64,000 nucleotides of DNA from SAR202 cluster bacterium bin127 (GTDB taxonomy: Bacteria > Chloroflexota > Dehalococcoidia > Lucifugimonadales > Lucifugimonadaceae). The stretch lies in NCBI GenBank assembly GCA_002239045.1, contig MPNN01000002.1:349061-413060 (forward strand), written 5' to 3'. Of this stretch, positions 1 through 9,722 are shown in pieces. A program made the position numbers and the translations under genes. Position 1 is the first letter of the stretch. The number at the start of each line of letters is the position of its first letter. The notes beneath the pieces are model-generated. The model searched no databases. It was not told the DNA's origin and saw only the letters and a program-made list of their open reading frames with translations.

Positions 1-1219
1 CGGCGATGGCTTCGCCGGGCGCGGGTGTGCATTCGGCGATGGTGTGAGTGCGGACCGGTACCGTTGGCGTAGCGAGGACGTCGACGTCTTTGGTTGCCTC
101 GGCCATGGCGACGGAGAATGCTTGGCGGGCGCGTTGGGCACGGACGTAGTCGACGGCGGGCATTGCGAGTGCGGATTGGATGCGGCTACGGACCGCCGGT
201 GTGTAGTCGTCGGCGTGGTAGGCGAGCATTTTTTCGTGGACCGCGGTGGCTTCGGCCAGGGTGATGATCATATTGATCGACCTGCCGTTCGATACCCAAT
301 CCAAAGGCACGGGAACGATCTCGGCGCCGTTGTTGGCCAGCAACTCGATGGCGGTATTGACTGCGGCGGCTATTTCGGGATCGACGATGTCGGGATCGAA
401 GAAGTAGTTCTCGGGGACTCCGATGCGCAATCCGTCGACACCCTTGTCGAGATCTGCCGCGAAGTCGGGAACCGGGCGCGTGGATGACGCGATGTCGAGC
501 GGATCATGTCCGGCGATTACGTTGAGCATGTGGGCGCAATCGGCGGTTCGGCGGGTCATCGGCCCGACGTGGTCACAACTCCAGCAGAGGTCAAGGACGC
601 CGGTGCGGGGAACACGTCCGTATGTAGGTTTCAAACCTGCGATGCCGCATAGCGATGCGGGCATCCGAATGCTTCCGCCGGTGTCGGAGCCGAGTGCGCC
701 GTAGACCATGCCGGCGGCGACACCAGCACCGGATCCGCTGCTTGAGCCACCGGTAATCTTGTCGGTGTCCCACGGATTGCGGGCATCTCCGGTGTAGGGA
801 TTCACGCCAGCCGCTCCGAACGCGAACTCGACAAGGTTGGTCTTGCCGATAGAGATTGCACCAGCGCAATTCAAACGGTCAGTGATGGTTGCGTCGTTCT
901 TGGCGATGTTGGATTGGAGGACTTTCGAGCCGCCGGTGGTGACTTTGCCGGCGACATCGACGAGGTCTTTAAGACCGATCGGGATTCCGTGCATTGGACC
1001 CAAGTATTGACCGTCGGCAATATCTCTTTCGGCTTTGGTCGCGGCCGCGAGCGTTTCATCATGCCAGATGTCGAGAAAGGCGTTCAACTTTGGATTGAGG
1101 ACCGCCGTGCGTTCGAGCGCGATCTCGGTGATATCGACCGGTGAAACCGATCCATCTTTGATTTTCGGGGCTAGTTCGTGGATCGAATCGAATGCCAACT
1201 GTGTGCGCTCGTCGCTCAT
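1..1219 (-). CDS. Amidase-signature family amidase, 3' end outside window
   Basis: This reading frame is absent from the ORF track because its stop lies beyond base 1; it was read directly on the minus strand. It starts MSDERTQLAFDSIHEL at an ATG whose first bases overlap the stop of the upstream small gene (ATGA). The amidase-signature triad is visible: Lys in IPIGLKDLVD (about residue 84), the first Ser in TGGSSSGSG (about 158) and the nucleophile Ser in GSDTGGSIRMP (about 187). The family hydrolyses amides or transamidates. Substrate cannot be assigned, and it is distinct from GatA encoded at 4351-5817. About 406 residues are present of the usual 450-480. Overlap with the upstream gene points to translational coupling and a functional pair. 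Confidence 0.9.
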   Translation of the reverse strand, partial: MSDERTQLAFDSIHELAPKIKDGSVSPVDITEIALERTAVLNPKLNAFLDIWHDETLAAATKAERDIADGQYLGPMHGIPIGLKDLVDVAGKVTTGGSKVLQSNIAKNDATITDRLNCAGAISIGKTNLVEFAFGAAGVNPYTGDARNPWDTDKITGGSSSGSGAGVAAGMVYGALGSDTGGSIRMPASLCGIAGLKPTYGRVPRTGVLDLCWSCDHVGPMTRRTADCAHMLNVIAGHDPLDIASSTRPVPDFAADLDKGVDGLRIGVPENYFFDPDIVDPEIAAAVNTAIELLANNGAEIVPVPLDWVSNGRSINMIITLAEATAVHEKMLAYHADDYTPAVRSRIQSALAMPAVDYVRAQRARQAFSVAMAEATKDVDVLATPTVPVRTHTIAECTPAPGEAIA

Positions 1220-1470
1220 CGGTCGTTCCTTTCGCGGGGATCGTCGTTGGAACCGACGGGATTGAACACGTTGGAGGGTTCGTGGGCTTGGTAGTCGATG
1301 GCGCGTACGACGTTGGCGGATTGATAGAGCGAGTCGCCCCACTGCGCGGCGAGTTTTGCGTGTTCGTCGGAGATCGGTATTCCGACGCGACCACCAGCGT
1401 TGGCGATATCTTCGGCGCGTTGGCTTGCGTTGGGGGGTATTTTTGATTCGGTCATGGGAGGAGATGGCAT
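1216..1470 (-). CDS. Small AtzG/GatC-like partner of the amidase
   Basis: This 84-residue gene ends in the ATGA overlap with the amidase start, so the two are almost certainly co-translated. The sequence GIPISDEHAKLAAQWGD followed by a short helix and NVFNPVG resembles the layout of small GatC/AtzG-like chaperone subunits that accompany amidase-signature enzymes. That similarity is judged by eye and by context, not by a profile. It starts at ATG 1470, with CAGGTC about 8 bases upstream as a weak ribosome site; a second ATG lies five codons in. It could instead be an unrelated hypothetical protein. Confidence 0.6.
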   Translation of the reverse strand: MPSPPMTESKIPPNASQRAEDIANAGGRVGIPISDEHAKLAAQWGDSLYQSANVVRAIDYQAHEPSNVFNPVGSNDDPRERNDR

Positions 1471-1596
1471 CGATTGACCTGAGCCAACCGAACGCGTTTT
1501 CTTATCCTTATATATGTACGGAAGTTGGTGTGTTAGCAGGATACATGTGCGGTCGAGAATATCGGCTTGCGCGTACGGATTTCAGATTGGGATAGT

Positions 1597-3270
1597 ATGC
1601 ACCCGCAAAAACAGATAGCAGAAATGGTGGTTTCGGCTCTCGATTCGGCTATTGCAGCAGATGCATTGCCGCAGATCGGGGAGGTAACTCCGACGGTTGA
1701 GCGTCCGAAACACGCGGAGCACGGGGACTACAGCACGAGCATTGCGCTGGCTTTGGCTTCGAGCATGCGAATGGCGCCGCGCGAGATCGCTGCCAAGATC
1801 GCGGAATCCGTTGAGCAGTCTTCGATGGTCTGCGATGTGAGCATCGCGGGCCCGGGATTTATCAATTTCCGATTGGACGACGAATGGCTCCGATCGCGGG
1901 TTAACGTTATCCGCCAGCAGGGCGTGAGGTTCGCGCATTCCGACATCGGTGCGGGTCAGAAGGTCCAGGTCGAGTTCGTGAGCGTAAATCCGACGGGACC
2001 ATTGCATATTGGGCACGTACGGGGCGCGGTGATCGGCAACGGCATCGCGAACATCTTGGATGCGGCGGGTTTCGATGTGCAGCGGGAGTACTATGTCAAC
2101 GACGCGGGCAATCAGATGCGTATTTATATGGAATCTGCCTATGTTCGTTTCCTGCAGGCAGCTGGAAAAGATGTTGAATTGGGTGTGGAGTCTTATCCGG
2201 GCGAATTCGTCGCAAAGTTGGGCGCAGAGTTGTACGCCGAGTATGGTGACGCGGTGGTTGAGATGAGCGAGGACGAAGCGATTGGCGTCATCAGGAAGAC
2301 GGCATTGGATCGCACATTGGCTAACATTCGCGCCACGTTGTCGAGGATGGGGATCGAGTATGACGAGTGGTTCAGCGAGAAATCGTTGATCGACGGCGAT
2401 GATTTCAACGAATCGTTGGAACTGCTGAAGGACCGGGGTTTCATCTCAGAGCGCGAGGGAGCGTTGTGGTTCCTGGGCACCAAGGTGGGTCTCGAGAGCG
2501 ATAGCGTGATTATTCGTTCGATGGAGCGTGGGCCATCGTATTTCGGAACCGATATCGCATACCACTACAACAAATTCGTGAAGCGAGGTTTCGATCGCGT
2601 GATCAACGTTTGGGGCGCTGATCACCATGGACACATTGCCAGAATGAACGCGGTGGTCGATTCATTGGGCGTCGAATCCGACAATCTGACGATCATCATC
2701 AACCAGATGGTCAATTTCAAAGAGGGCGATGAGACGGTCAGTTTCAACAAGCGTAAAGACAATTTCATCGGTGCAGACGAATTATTGGACGCGGTGGGTG
2801 CCGATGCGTGCCACTACATCTTCTTGGAGCGAACACCTGGTACACACATGGAGTTCGACCTTGAGTTGGCTAAAGCTGAGACAGCGGAGAACCCGGTGTT
2901 TTACGTGCAGTACGCGCATGCGCGGCTTTGCGCGGTGCTTCGTGCCGCGAAGGATCGGGGAATCGAATTCGCGGATGGCGATGTTTCGTTGCTGACGACA
3001 AGCCAGGAACTTGCGCTGATGCGGCGGTTGAACGAGCTGCCCGATGTGATCGCGCGCTCGGCGGAGATGTTGGAGCCACATCACATGCCGCACTTTGCAT
3101 ATGAAGTGGCGCGCGAGTTGCAGCGCTTCTACGAAGCATGCCGCGTGATCTCGAGCGAACCGGCTAATGCGGAGTTGACCAAGGCCAGGTTATTGCTGGT
3201 CGATGCGGCGCGAATCGTGCTTGAGGGCACGTTGAACATCATGGGGATGAATGCGCCGGAGCGGATGTAA
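1597..3270 (+). CDS. argS: Arginyl-tRNA synthetase
   Basis: A class I aminoacyl-tRNA synthetase that charges tRNA-Arg in the cytoplasm. The N-terminal Add-1 tRNA-binding domain covers roughly residues 1-100. The HIGH signature appears as PTGPLHIGHVRG near residue 137. The second signature region reads SFNKRKDNF near 381; ArgRS commonly lacks a canonical KMSK. The C-terminal third (ENPVFYVQYAHARLC onward) is the DALR anticodon-binding domain. I chose ATG 1597 with GGGA five bases upstream over the TTG at 1567 in the track, because the ten extra residues are not family-like; the protein is then 557 residues, normal for the family. It is transcribed divergently from the amidase pair across 126 bases. 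Confidence 0.95.
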   Translation: MHPQKQIAEMVVSALDSAIAADALPQIGEVTPTVERPKHAEHGDYSTSIALALASSMRMAPREIAAKIAESVEQSSMVCDVSIAGPGFINFRLDDEWLRSRVNVIRQQGVRFAHSDIGAGQKVQVEFVSVNPTGPLHIGHVRGAVIGNGIANILDAAGFDVQREYYVNDAGNQMRIYMESAYVRFLQAAGKDVELGVESYPGEFVAKLGAELYAEYGDAVVEMSEDEAIGVIRKTALDRTLANIRATLSRMGIEYDEWFSEKSLIDGDDFNESLELLKDRGFISEREGALWFLGTKVGLESDSVIIRSMERGPSYFGTDIAYHYNKFVKRGFDRVINVWGADHHGHIARMNAVVDSLGVESDNLTIIINQMVNFKEGDETVSFNKRKDNFIGADELLDAVGADACHYIFLERTPGTHMEFDLELAKAETAENPVFYVQYAHARLCAVLRAAKDRGIEFADGDVSLLTTSQELALMRRLNELPDVIARSAEMLEPHHMPHFAYEVARELQRFYEACRVISSEPANAELTKARLLLVDAARIVLEGTLNIMGMNAPERM

Positions 3271-3281
3271 GTCCGAATTGG

Positions 3282-3803
3282 TTATAGAGGGTTGTCTTCG
3301 GTGGATGACCGCTTGTAGCGTTCGATGCGGTTGACGTAGCTCAGGGCGGCGCGTTTCTGTAACTCTTGGTGTCTAGCGCGTAAATTGCCGATGGCTTTGC
3401 CCGGAACGCCGCGGATCAATTGGTTGTCGTCGAACTTGGCGTTTTCAGGGATGACGGAACCAGCGGCAACGAGGCAGCCTTTTCCCAACACGACGCCGTC
3501 GTTGAGAACTGAGCCGTTGCCGAGCAGGCATCCATCGCCGATCGTCTTGCCGTGGCATACGACGCCGTGGCCGATCGTCACACCATCGCCGATTGTGGCG
3601 TCGTCGTCGGCATGGATGACGGAGTTGTCTTGGACGTTCGATCCGGAACCGATGGTGATGGTTCCACTGTCTGCTCGGATTACGGCTCCGGGCCAGACAC
3701 TGGATCGGGGTCCGACGCGCACGTCTCCGATCAGCGTAGCTTGTGCGCTTACGAACGCCGTCTCGTCGACATGGGGAGCGCCGCCGCCGAGTTCGAGGAG
3801 CAT
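3282..3803 (-). CDS. Gamma-class carbonic anhydrase family protein
   Basis: A 173-residue left-handed beta-helix protein built from hexapeptide repeats such as TIGDGVTIGHGVVCHGKTIG. The three histidines expected for metal binding are present: His in SVIHADDD, then GHG and CHG five residues apart. Family members (YrdA/CaiE/Cam-like) form trimers and bind zinc or iron; carbonic anhydrase activity is known for only some. Its ATG overlaps the stop of the upstream lipoprotein gene (TAATG), making it the last gene of the gatC-gatA-lipoprotein operon. The C-terminus QKRAALSYVNRIERYKRS is the usual trailing helix. Physiological substrate is uncertain. Confidence 0.88.
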   Translation of the reverse strand: MLLELGGGAPHVDETAFVSAQATLIGDVRVGPRSSVWPGAVIRADSGTITIGSGSNVQDNSVIHADDDATIGDGVTIGHGVVCHGKTIGDGCLLGNGSVLNDGVVLGKGCLVAAGSVIPENAKFDDNQLIRGVPGKAIGNLRARHQELQKRAALSYVNRIERYKRSSTEDNPL

Positions 3804-4354
3804 TATTGTGCGTTCAACTCGCCCGGTCCCATCGGGAAGTTGAGATCTAGCTCGACCTCTTCGAAGGTCCCGGTGTTTTCGTATTCAACGGTTTCGTTCG
3901 CTTTGACTGCGACACCTTCGGGGTCGCCGAGGCAGAAGACGAAGGGCACATCATTGTCGGGCGGGTGAACCGGACCGTGAATGATGTCGCGATATTTGCC
4001 GTTCTCGAGAATCTCGACTGCGTGTGAGCGTGACGCGGTGAGTTTCACGTAGAGCATTTCGCCTTCGGGCGCGGGTTGACCATCAATATAGGCAGTGCCA
4101 GCGAAGATGTAGGGCATTCCCGGGGGCGGTCCCAGCGGAGTGTCGCCAACGTTCGGCGGTGTTTCGAGGTCTGGGCACTGCAAATCTTGTGTGCTGATCT
4201 CTAATTCGGATTTGGCGGTCGATGTGCCGTCTCCGTCAATGTTCACGATGTTGATTTCGGATGAACTACACGCGAAAACTGTGGCAAGCGCAAAGACCGA
4301 CATCGCGGCAATGATTTTGACGAACGAAGGTTTTGGGACGGTTAGGCTTTTCAT
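3803..4354 (-). CDS. Predicted secreted lipoprotein, unknown function
   Basis: The track ORF begins at 4483, but the credible start is ATG 4354, giving 183 residues. It opens with a lipoprotein signal, MKSLTVPKPSFVKIIAAMSVFALATVFAC, with Cys after VFA as a lipobox-like site. That ATG overlaps the gatA stop as ATGA. The mature part has a Ser/Thr/Asp-rich linker, then a compact region with ILENGKYRDIIHG and VPFVFCLGD, probably a small beta-sandwich. I do not recognise the family. It sits between gatA and the carbonic-anhydrase-like gene with overlaps on both sides, so it is expressed with them, although a functional link to tRNA amidation is not obvious. Confidence 0.75.
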   Translation of the reverse strand: MKSLTVPKPSFVKIIAAMSVFALATVFACSSSEINIVNIDGDGTSTAKSELEISTQDLQCPDLETPPNVGDTPLGPPPGMPYIFAGTAYIDGQPAPEGEMLYVKLTASRSHAVEILENGKYRDIIHGPVHPPDNDVPFVFCLGDPEGVAVKANETVEYENTGTFEEVELDLNFPMGPGELNAQ

Positions 4355-5817
4355 AATTCTGGAGGTGTCAGCTTCCAATTTGCCGATTGCTCGTAGGCAT
4401 GCGCGATCTGCAACGCGGTGCGGTCTCCCAATTGAGGGGCGACGATTTGCAGTCCTACTGGTAGACCTTCGGAGAGGCCGCAAGGGACCGATATTCCTGG
4501 CAATCCCGCGATGTTGACCGGTATGGTGCAGACGTCGCTGAGATACATCTGGAACGGGTCCTGCGTTTTTTCGCCGATTTCGAAGGCTACGGTCGGAGAG
4601 GTCGGCATGACTAGAGCATCGAACTTTTGGAATGCGTCTTGGAACTCTCGCCGGATGAGAGTCCTGACTTGCTGCGCTTTCTTGTAGTAGGCGTCGTAGT
4701 ACCCGGCTGAGAGTGCATACGTTCCGATGAGTATGCGCCGTTTCACTTCTGGCCCAAATCCGTTACCCCGTGTTGCTTCGATCGATTCGCGAGCGTTTGG
4801 CTCGCCATCGACCGACATTCCGTATTTGACGCCGTCGAAGCGGGAAAGGTTTGCGGACGCTTCAGATGGGGCAATGATGTAGTAGACGGCGAGGGCGTGG
4901 TCGGTTAGGGGAAGGCTGGTCTCTTCGACAACGGCGCCTAGACTTTCGAGGACGGCGATCGAGGCGTCGAATGCGGATCGTACGCCGGGTTCGATGCCTT
5001 CGACGAGGTATTCACGGGGAATACCGATCCGCATTCCATCGATGTCGCGATCGAGGTATTCGGTGAAATCTAGGTCGAGTTCTAGTGATGTTGAGTCGAA
5101 TGAGTCGCGGCCGGAAATTGCATTTGCGGTGTCGGCGCAGTCTGCGACGGTTCTTGCGATGGGTCCGATTTGGTCGAGCGATGAGCCGAATGCGATGAGG
5201 CCGTATCGACTGACGGTGCCGTAAGTAGGTTTGAATCCGACGACGCCGCAGAGCGATGCGGGTTGGCGGATGCTGCCGCCAGTGTCAGATCCGAGAGCGA
5301 TTGCGGCTTCTCCCGCCGCGACGGCCGCCGCGGCTCCGCCGCTGGAACCGCCGGGCACGCGGTTTTTGCCCCACGGGTTGATGACCGCTCCGAATGCGGA
5401 GTTTTCGTTCGACGAGCCCATGGCGAATTCGTCGAGGTTGCCTTTGCCAAGGATGATTGCGCCGGCTTTTTTGAGCCGTGAAACTACGGTGGCATCGAAT
5501 GGCGGGACGTATCCGTCCAAGATCTTGGAGGCGGCGGTGGTGCGGACGCCATCGGTTGATATGTTGTCCTTGATCAGGAACGGTATGCCGGTCATGGCTG
5601 AGGCTTGGCCAGCTCGGATCATCTCGTCTGCGGCGTCGGCTTGGGCGACGATTTGATTTTCGTCCAGTACTGTAAGGAAGGCGTGTGTGTGTTTGTCGAC
5701 TTTTTGAATGCGTTCTAGGTGTGCGAGCGCGGTGTCTCGGACGGTTGCTTGGCCGGATTCGTACTTGGCGCGCATTTCGCGCGCCGACGCGTGGGTTTCG
5801 GGAAGGGTTTCTGTCAT
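4351..5817 (-). CDS. gatA: Glutamyl-tRNA(Gln)/aspartyl-tRNA(Asn) amidotransferase subunit A
   Basis: The glutaminase subunit of GatCAB, which releases ammonia to convert mischarged Glu-tRNA-Gln or Asp-tRNA-Asn. At 488 residues it has normal family length. The Lys-Ser-Ser triad is visible as Lys83 in PFLIKDNIS, the GGSSGGAAAAVAAGE segment and GSDTGGSIRQPASLCG with the nucleophile Ser. The C-terminus NIAGLPGISVPCG is typical. The upstream neighbour is gatC 44 bases away, and the downstream lipoprotein overlaps by ATGA. gatB is not in the window, so the complex is split in this genome or gatB lies elsewhere. Presence of GatCAB implies the indirect route to Gln-tRNA and/or Asn-tRNA. Confidence 0.96.
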   Translation of the reverse strand: MTETLPETHASAREMRAKYESGQATVRDTALAHLERIQKVDKHTHAFLTVLDENQIVAQADAADEMIRAGQASAMTGIPFLIKDNISTDGVRTTAASKILDGYVPPFDATVVSRLKKAGAIILGKGNLDEFAMGSSNENSAFGAVINPWGKNRVPGGSSGGAAAAVAAGEAAIALGSDTGGSIRQPASLCGVVGFKPTYGTVSRYGLIAFGSSLDQIGPIARTVADCADTANAISGRDSFDSTSLELDLDFTEYLDRDIDGMRIGIPREYLVEGIEPGVRSAFDASIAVLESLGAVVEETSLPLTDHALAVYYIIAPSEASANLSRFDGVKYGMSVDGEPNARESIEATRGNGFGPEVKRRILIGTYALSAGYYDAYYKKAQQVRTLIRREFQDAFQKFDALVMPTSPTVAFEIGEKTQDPFQMYLSDVCTIPVNIAGLPGISVPCGLSEGLPVGLQIVAPQLGDRTALQIAHAYEQSANWKLTPPEL

Positions 5818-5861
5818 CGTGGGAAACGCAATCTGGTGGCGGTTGGCGTCAGCAGTAACGG

Positions 5862-6158
5862 TTATTCAATTACTGGCCTGACGCGGACGAATTCGCCGTC
5901 GATAAATGGCGCATTTGCGAGAGTCTGCTCGCGATCGAGGGCCGCCATTTCTTCATCGTCACGCATCACAGAGTGCGCGTCGGTGGTGTGTCCGGTTGGC
6001 GGCACTCCTTGGGTGTCAAGTTGTGCCAGCGTCTGAAAGTGAGCGAGGATGTCGGATAACTGGCTTCGCATCGTCTCGACCTCTGCATCATCGATGCGTA
6101 GAGCGGCTAGGCGTGCGATGTGTCGGACGTCGTCTTCCGTCAGCAATGGGGAGTTCAT
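5862..6158 (-). CDS. gatC: Glutamyl-tRNA(Gln) amidotransferase subunit C
   Basis: The small GatC subunit that stabilises and bridges GatA and GatB. The track ORF extends to 6275, but ATG 6158 gives the canonical N-terminus MNSPLLTEDDVRHIARLAAL and 98 residues, the usual length. The internal region QLSDILAHFQTLAQLDTQGVPPTGH and the DEEMAALDREQTLANAP tail match the family pattern. It is the first gene of the minus-strand operon gatC-gatA-lipoprotein-gamma-CA. The 159-base gap to pyrG on the other strand must hold both divergent promoters. Confidence 0.93.
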   Translation of the reverse strand: MNSPLLTEDDVRHIARLAALRIDDAEVETMRSQLSDILAHFQTLAQLDTQGVPPTGHTTDAHSVMRDDEEMAALDREQTLANAPFIDGEFVRVRPVIE

Positions 6159-6317
6159 TTGACTGGCACTTGGGCTTGCACTTGGATTGGTGTCACAAAC
6201 GAAGATTCTATATGTGAGCAAATCTGCGCGTTTTCGGATTGAGACGCTCACGAACAGTTCGATTTTTGGGTACACTTTTCATGTGCCGAACCTCCGCAAC
6301 AACGCTCGTTTTTCACG

Positions 6318-8066
6318 TTGAGTAAGCGCCGGCGATACATCTTCGTTACGGGCGGCGTAACCAGCTCTTTAGGCAAGGGCATCGCCTGTGCATCTATCGG
6401 GCGCATGTTAAAGAATCGGGGACTGCGGGTCACTATACTCAAGCTCGACCCTTATCTGAACGTCGACCCAGGGACGATGTCGCCTCTTGAACACGGCGAG
6501 GTGTTCGTGACGATGGACGGTAGCGAGACGGATCTGGACCTGGGGCATTACGAGCGCTTTTTGAACCAGGATTTCACGATCCTGTCAAATGTGACCGCGG
6601 GGCAGATCTATAACGAGTTATTGGACAAGGAACGTTTGGGTTCGGAGTATTTGGGGGAGACGGTGCAAGTGGTGCCGCATCTGGTGAGTGCGGTTGCCCG
6701 GCGGATCAGGAAGTTGGCGGAGAGTGAGGACGCGGATGTTGTGATTGTCGAAGTGGGTGGAACGGTAGGCGACATGGAGGCGGAGGCATTTATCGAAGCA
6801 GTGCGGTGGATGCGGGACATGGAGGGGCACCAAAATTCGTTTTCGATACACCTCACGTTCGTTCCCATGCTAAAGCCGACGAACGAGTTGAAGACGAAAC
6901 CGACGCAACACAGCGTTCGCGCGCTTCGAGCGTTGGGTATCCAACCGGATGCGATTCTCTGTCGTCTTAACGACCCGACGGATTCGGAGGAAGAGGCGGA
7001 GAGCCTGAAGGACAAGATCAGTCTGCATTGCGGTGTGCCGCGCGACGCGATCATCTATCTACCAACTTTGGGCAATGTTTACGCGGTTCCTGGTTGGTTG
7101 GAAAATCAGGGTTTGGCGGAGGTGATCATGGATCGCCTCGGCTTCGAGCGGCGGGATCCGGTGGTGCCTCCGGTATGGAAGGCTTTGGCGGATACTCCGA
7201 ATTTGGCGAATAACGGCGAGGGTTCGTTCGTATACGACAGCGACATGGAACGAGTGTCTATCGCGATCGTCGGCAAATATACGAGCCTCCAGGATTCCTA
7301 CCTGTCGGTAGTTGAAGCGTTGCGACATGCGGAATTAAACCAAGGTGTCCGCATCGATCTCGAATGGACACCTTCGGAGTTGATCGAGGAGAATGGCGCC
7401 GATCGCTATCTTTCGAAGGCGCAGGGGATTGTGGTACCGGGCGGTTTCGACAAGCGCGGGACGGAGGGGATGATTCAGACGGCGCGGTACGCGCGTGAAG
7501 GGGGCATTCCGTATCTGGGTCTGTGTCTAGGTTTGCAGATGATGATCATCGAGTTTGCCCGCCACGTGGCCGGAATCGAAGAAGCGGATTCGACGGAGTT
7601 CGATGCGGCAGCGATGGAACCGGTCATTGCGCTGATGGAGGAGCAGAAGCAGGTTACCGAGATCGGCGGAACGATGCGGTTGGGCGAGTATTCTTGCGTT
7701 CTTACCCCGGGAACGAGGGCCTACGAAGCATACGCGATTGCCAAAGACGCGGGTGACACGAGTAACGGGACGTTAAAGATCAGCGAACGGCACCGCCATC
7801 GGTTTGAGTACAACAACGCGTATCGGAAGCGTTTGGAGAATTTAGGTCTTCTGAGCAGCGGGATGAATCCGGAGCTGTCGTTGGTCGAGATCGCGGAGTT
7901 AGCTGATCACCCGTTCATGCTGGGCAGTCAGTTCCATCCGGAGTTTCGGTCTCGTCCCGAACAGCCGCATCCGCTGTTCGATCTCTTCGTGCAGTACGCT
8001 CGGCAGTTCCAACCAGAAGGCACGCAGCATCAACTTTTCGCGAGTGCGTTGTCTGTTGGCAGTTGA
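6318..8066 (+). CDS. pyrG: CTP synthase (glutamine hydrolysing)
   Basis: Catalyses UTP + ATP + glutamine to CTP in pyrimidine synthesis. The N-terminal synthetase domain starts RRRYIFVTGGVTSSLGKG with the nucleotide-binding loop at once, and extends to about residue 285. The C-terminal class I glutaminase domain carries the nucleophile Cys in IPYLGLCLGLQMM (about 401) and the His/Glu pair in GSQFHPEFRSRP. The 582 residues are slightly longer than usual because of an insertion around EEADSTEFDAAAMEP between the glutaminase elements. The start codon is TTG at 6318, just ahead of SKRRRY; no ATG fits. An inverted repeat GTTGGCA/TGCCAAC spans the stop but lacks a T-tract. Confidence 0.96.
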   Translation: MSKRRRYIFVTGGVTSSLGKGIACASIGRMLKNRGLRVTILKLDPYLNVDPGTMSPLEHGEVFVTMDGSETDLDLGHYERFLNQDFTILSNVTAGQIYNELLDKERLGSEYLGETVQVVPHLVSAVARRIRKLAESEDADVVIVEVGGTVGDMEAEAFIEAVRWMRDMEGHQNSFSIHLTFVPMLKPTNELKTKPTQHSVRALRALGIQPDAILCRLNDPTDSEEEAESLKDKISLHCGVPRDAIIYLPTLGNVYAVPGWLENQGLAEVIMDRLGFERRDPVVPPVWKALADTPNLANNGEGSFVYDSDMERVSIAIVGKYTSLQDSYLSVVEALRHAELNQGVRIDLEWTPSELIEENGADRYLSKAQGIVVPGGFDKRGTEGMIQTARYAREGGIPYLGLCLGLQMMIIEFARHVAGIEEADSTEFDAAAMEPVIALMEEQKQVTEIGGTMRLGEYSCVLTPGTRAYEAYAIAKDAGDTSNGTLKISERHRHRFEYNNAYRKRLENLGLLSSGMNPELSLVEIAELADHPFMLGSQFHPEFRSRPEQPHPLFDLFVQYARQFQPEGTQHQLFASALSVGS

Positions 8067-8125
8067 TGCCAACGTGGAGCGGTGGCAACGGGCCGGAAAT
8101 TTGGAATTCGTGACATCTGATTGAT

Positions 8126-8153
8126 TTGACTCGCTGTTGTTTTTTCATATAGA
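8126..8153 (+). promoter_or_regulatory. Predicted sigma-70-type promoter for rho
   Basis: TTGACT at 8126-8131, a 16-base spacer and TATAGA at 8148-8153 (TTTGAC with 17 bases is an alternative reading). It lies about 158 bases before the rho start, leaving a long GC-rich 5' leader. Rho is autoregulated through its leader in several bacteria, so a long leader is expected, but no specific element was recognised. Confidence 0.5.
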
Positions 8154-8311
8154 CTTTCTCGCAGAACGCGGAATGCCATGCGCGGTGTGGTGTGTAACTG
8201 ATGGTTGATGGGGACGATTGGCGGGCAGGCAACCGCTCCACTCGGAGACATATCGCCCAGAAGCGATCCCTCACTTTAGTAATTCGCTGAGTCCTAACGC
8301 GAAGGTGCTTA

Positions 8312-9694
8312 ATGACACGTACCCCTATTGATACGTCGATTCCGATTGATCAGAACGGACAACGGAGGCAAGTTGCAATTGCCCCGAAACCAGCTCCACG
8401 TCAATCAGAACGATTGAGTCCGGATGCCCTTGGCAATCTTGGAACCATGACCAACGCTGAGTTGATGGTGGAGGCGCGGAGCATCGGTCTGGTTGATATC
8501 CCGGAACGTCGCACCGAGCTTGCATTGCAGGTGCTCCTTGCCAATTCTGAGACGACCGGCATCGCAATCGGTGCTGGCATTCTGGATGTTCACGACAAGG
8601 GTTACGGTTTTTTGCGACCTCCCGGAGGTGGGAGCAGCGACGATGACATCTACGTTCCCAATGGACTGATTCGCAAGAGCGGTCTTCGGCAGGGCGATTT
8701 CATCGCCGGTCCGGTGCGGTCACAGGGCGAGCGCACGCGGGGACGCGGCAACAATCCGTTGCTGTGGCCGGAGTTGGTCAACGGTCGCGACGTTGAATTC
8801 GCCCGCCGTCGCCCGCGTTTCGAGCATTTGACGGTCGTCTACCCGGACAAGCAGTTGACCCTGGAGACTCTGCCGAACAAGCTCAATAGCCGGGTGATCG
8901 ACATCATTGCACCGATCGGCAAGGGCCAGCGCGCATTGATTGTGGCGCCTCCCAAAGCTGGCAAGACGGTGATCTTGAAGGACATCGCGCACGCGGTGGC
9001 CGAAAACTACCCGGCGATTCACATCATCGTCGCTTTGATCGGCGAACGGCCGGAAGAAGTGACTGACATGCGCCGGTCGATTAAGGGCGAGGTCTACTCC
9101 TCGACTTTCGACGAGCAGGTCGAGCATCAATGTGAGACGTCGGACCAGGCTTTGGACCGTGCGAAACGGCTCGTGGAATCTGGCGAGGACGTGTTGTTGG
9201 TACTTGACAGCTTGACTCGTCTGGCACGCGCCTTCAACGTTAAGCTGCCGAGCAGCGGCAAGACGTTGTCGGGAGGTATGGACCCGTTGGCACTCTACCC
9301 GCCGAAGCAATTCTTCGGCGCGGCTCGGAACTGCGAAGAGGGCGGCAGTCTGACGATCGTCGCAACCGCATTGGTCGAGACCGGCAGCCGTTTGGACGAC
9401 TTGATCTACGAGGAGTTCAAAGGCACCGGGAACATGGAACTCCACCTTGACCGCACGATGTCGGATCGCAGGATTTATCCGGCGGTCTCCATGGAACGCA
9501 GCGGCACTCGGCACGAAGAGTTGCTGCAGAGCCCGGACACTTTGCGACAGGTCTGGTTGTTGCGTCGGATGCTCTCGTTGTTGCAACAGCAGTCATCTAA
9601 TGGGAACCCGACAGAGGCGACCGAGCGCATCTTGGAACGTCTTGCGCGATCAAAGGACAACGCATCGTTCCTTCGGAGCATCACCGAGAAATAA
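8312..9694 (+). CDS. rho: Transcription termination factor Rho
   Basis: Hexameric RNA helicase that ends transcription of untranslated RNA. The N-terminal helical region holds [15 protein letters not shown], followed by the cold-shock-like RNA-binding domain with [17 protein letters not shown] (about residues 88-103). The ATPase core has Walker A APPKAGKT near residue 212, Walker [14 protein letters not shown] near 295, and the Q/R-loop region [13 protein letters not shown]. At 460 residues it is normal. The start is an ATG preceded by GAAGGTG. A hairpin terminator follows it. The repeat islands downstream may themselves require Rho, but that is inference. Confidence 0.96.
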   Translation: MTRTPIDTSIPIDQNGQRRQVAIAPKPAPRQSERLSPDALGNLGTMTNAELMVEARSIGLVDIPERRTELALQVLLANSETTGIAIGAGILDVHDKGYGFLRPPGGGSSDDDIYVPNGLIRKSGLRQGDFIAGPVRSQGERTRGRGNNPLLWPELVNGRDVEFARRRPRFEHLTVVYPDKQLTLETLPNKLNSRVIDIIAPIGKGQRALIVAPPKAGKTVILKDIAHAVAENYPAIHIIVALIGERPEEVTDMRRSIKGEVYSSTFDEQVEHQCETSDQALDRAKRLVESGEDVLLVLDSLTRLARAFNVKLPSSGKTLSGGMDPLALYPPKQFFGAARNCEEGGSLTIVATALVETGSRLDDLIYEEFKGTGNMELHLDRTMSDRRIYPAVSMERSGTRHEELLQSPDTLRQVWLLRRMLSLLQQQSSNGNPTEATERILERLARSKDNASFLRSITEK

Positions 9695-9722
9695 GGGTCG
9701 CAGTCGTCCCTGATCGCTACGA

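Noticed and set aside
1582-3139. Minus-strand ORFs across argS
   Set aside because: Shadows of a complete aminoacyl-tRNA synthetase gene.
8720-9586. 288-codon minus-strand ORF inside rho
   Set aside because: Antisense shadow; rho is complete and unmistakable.
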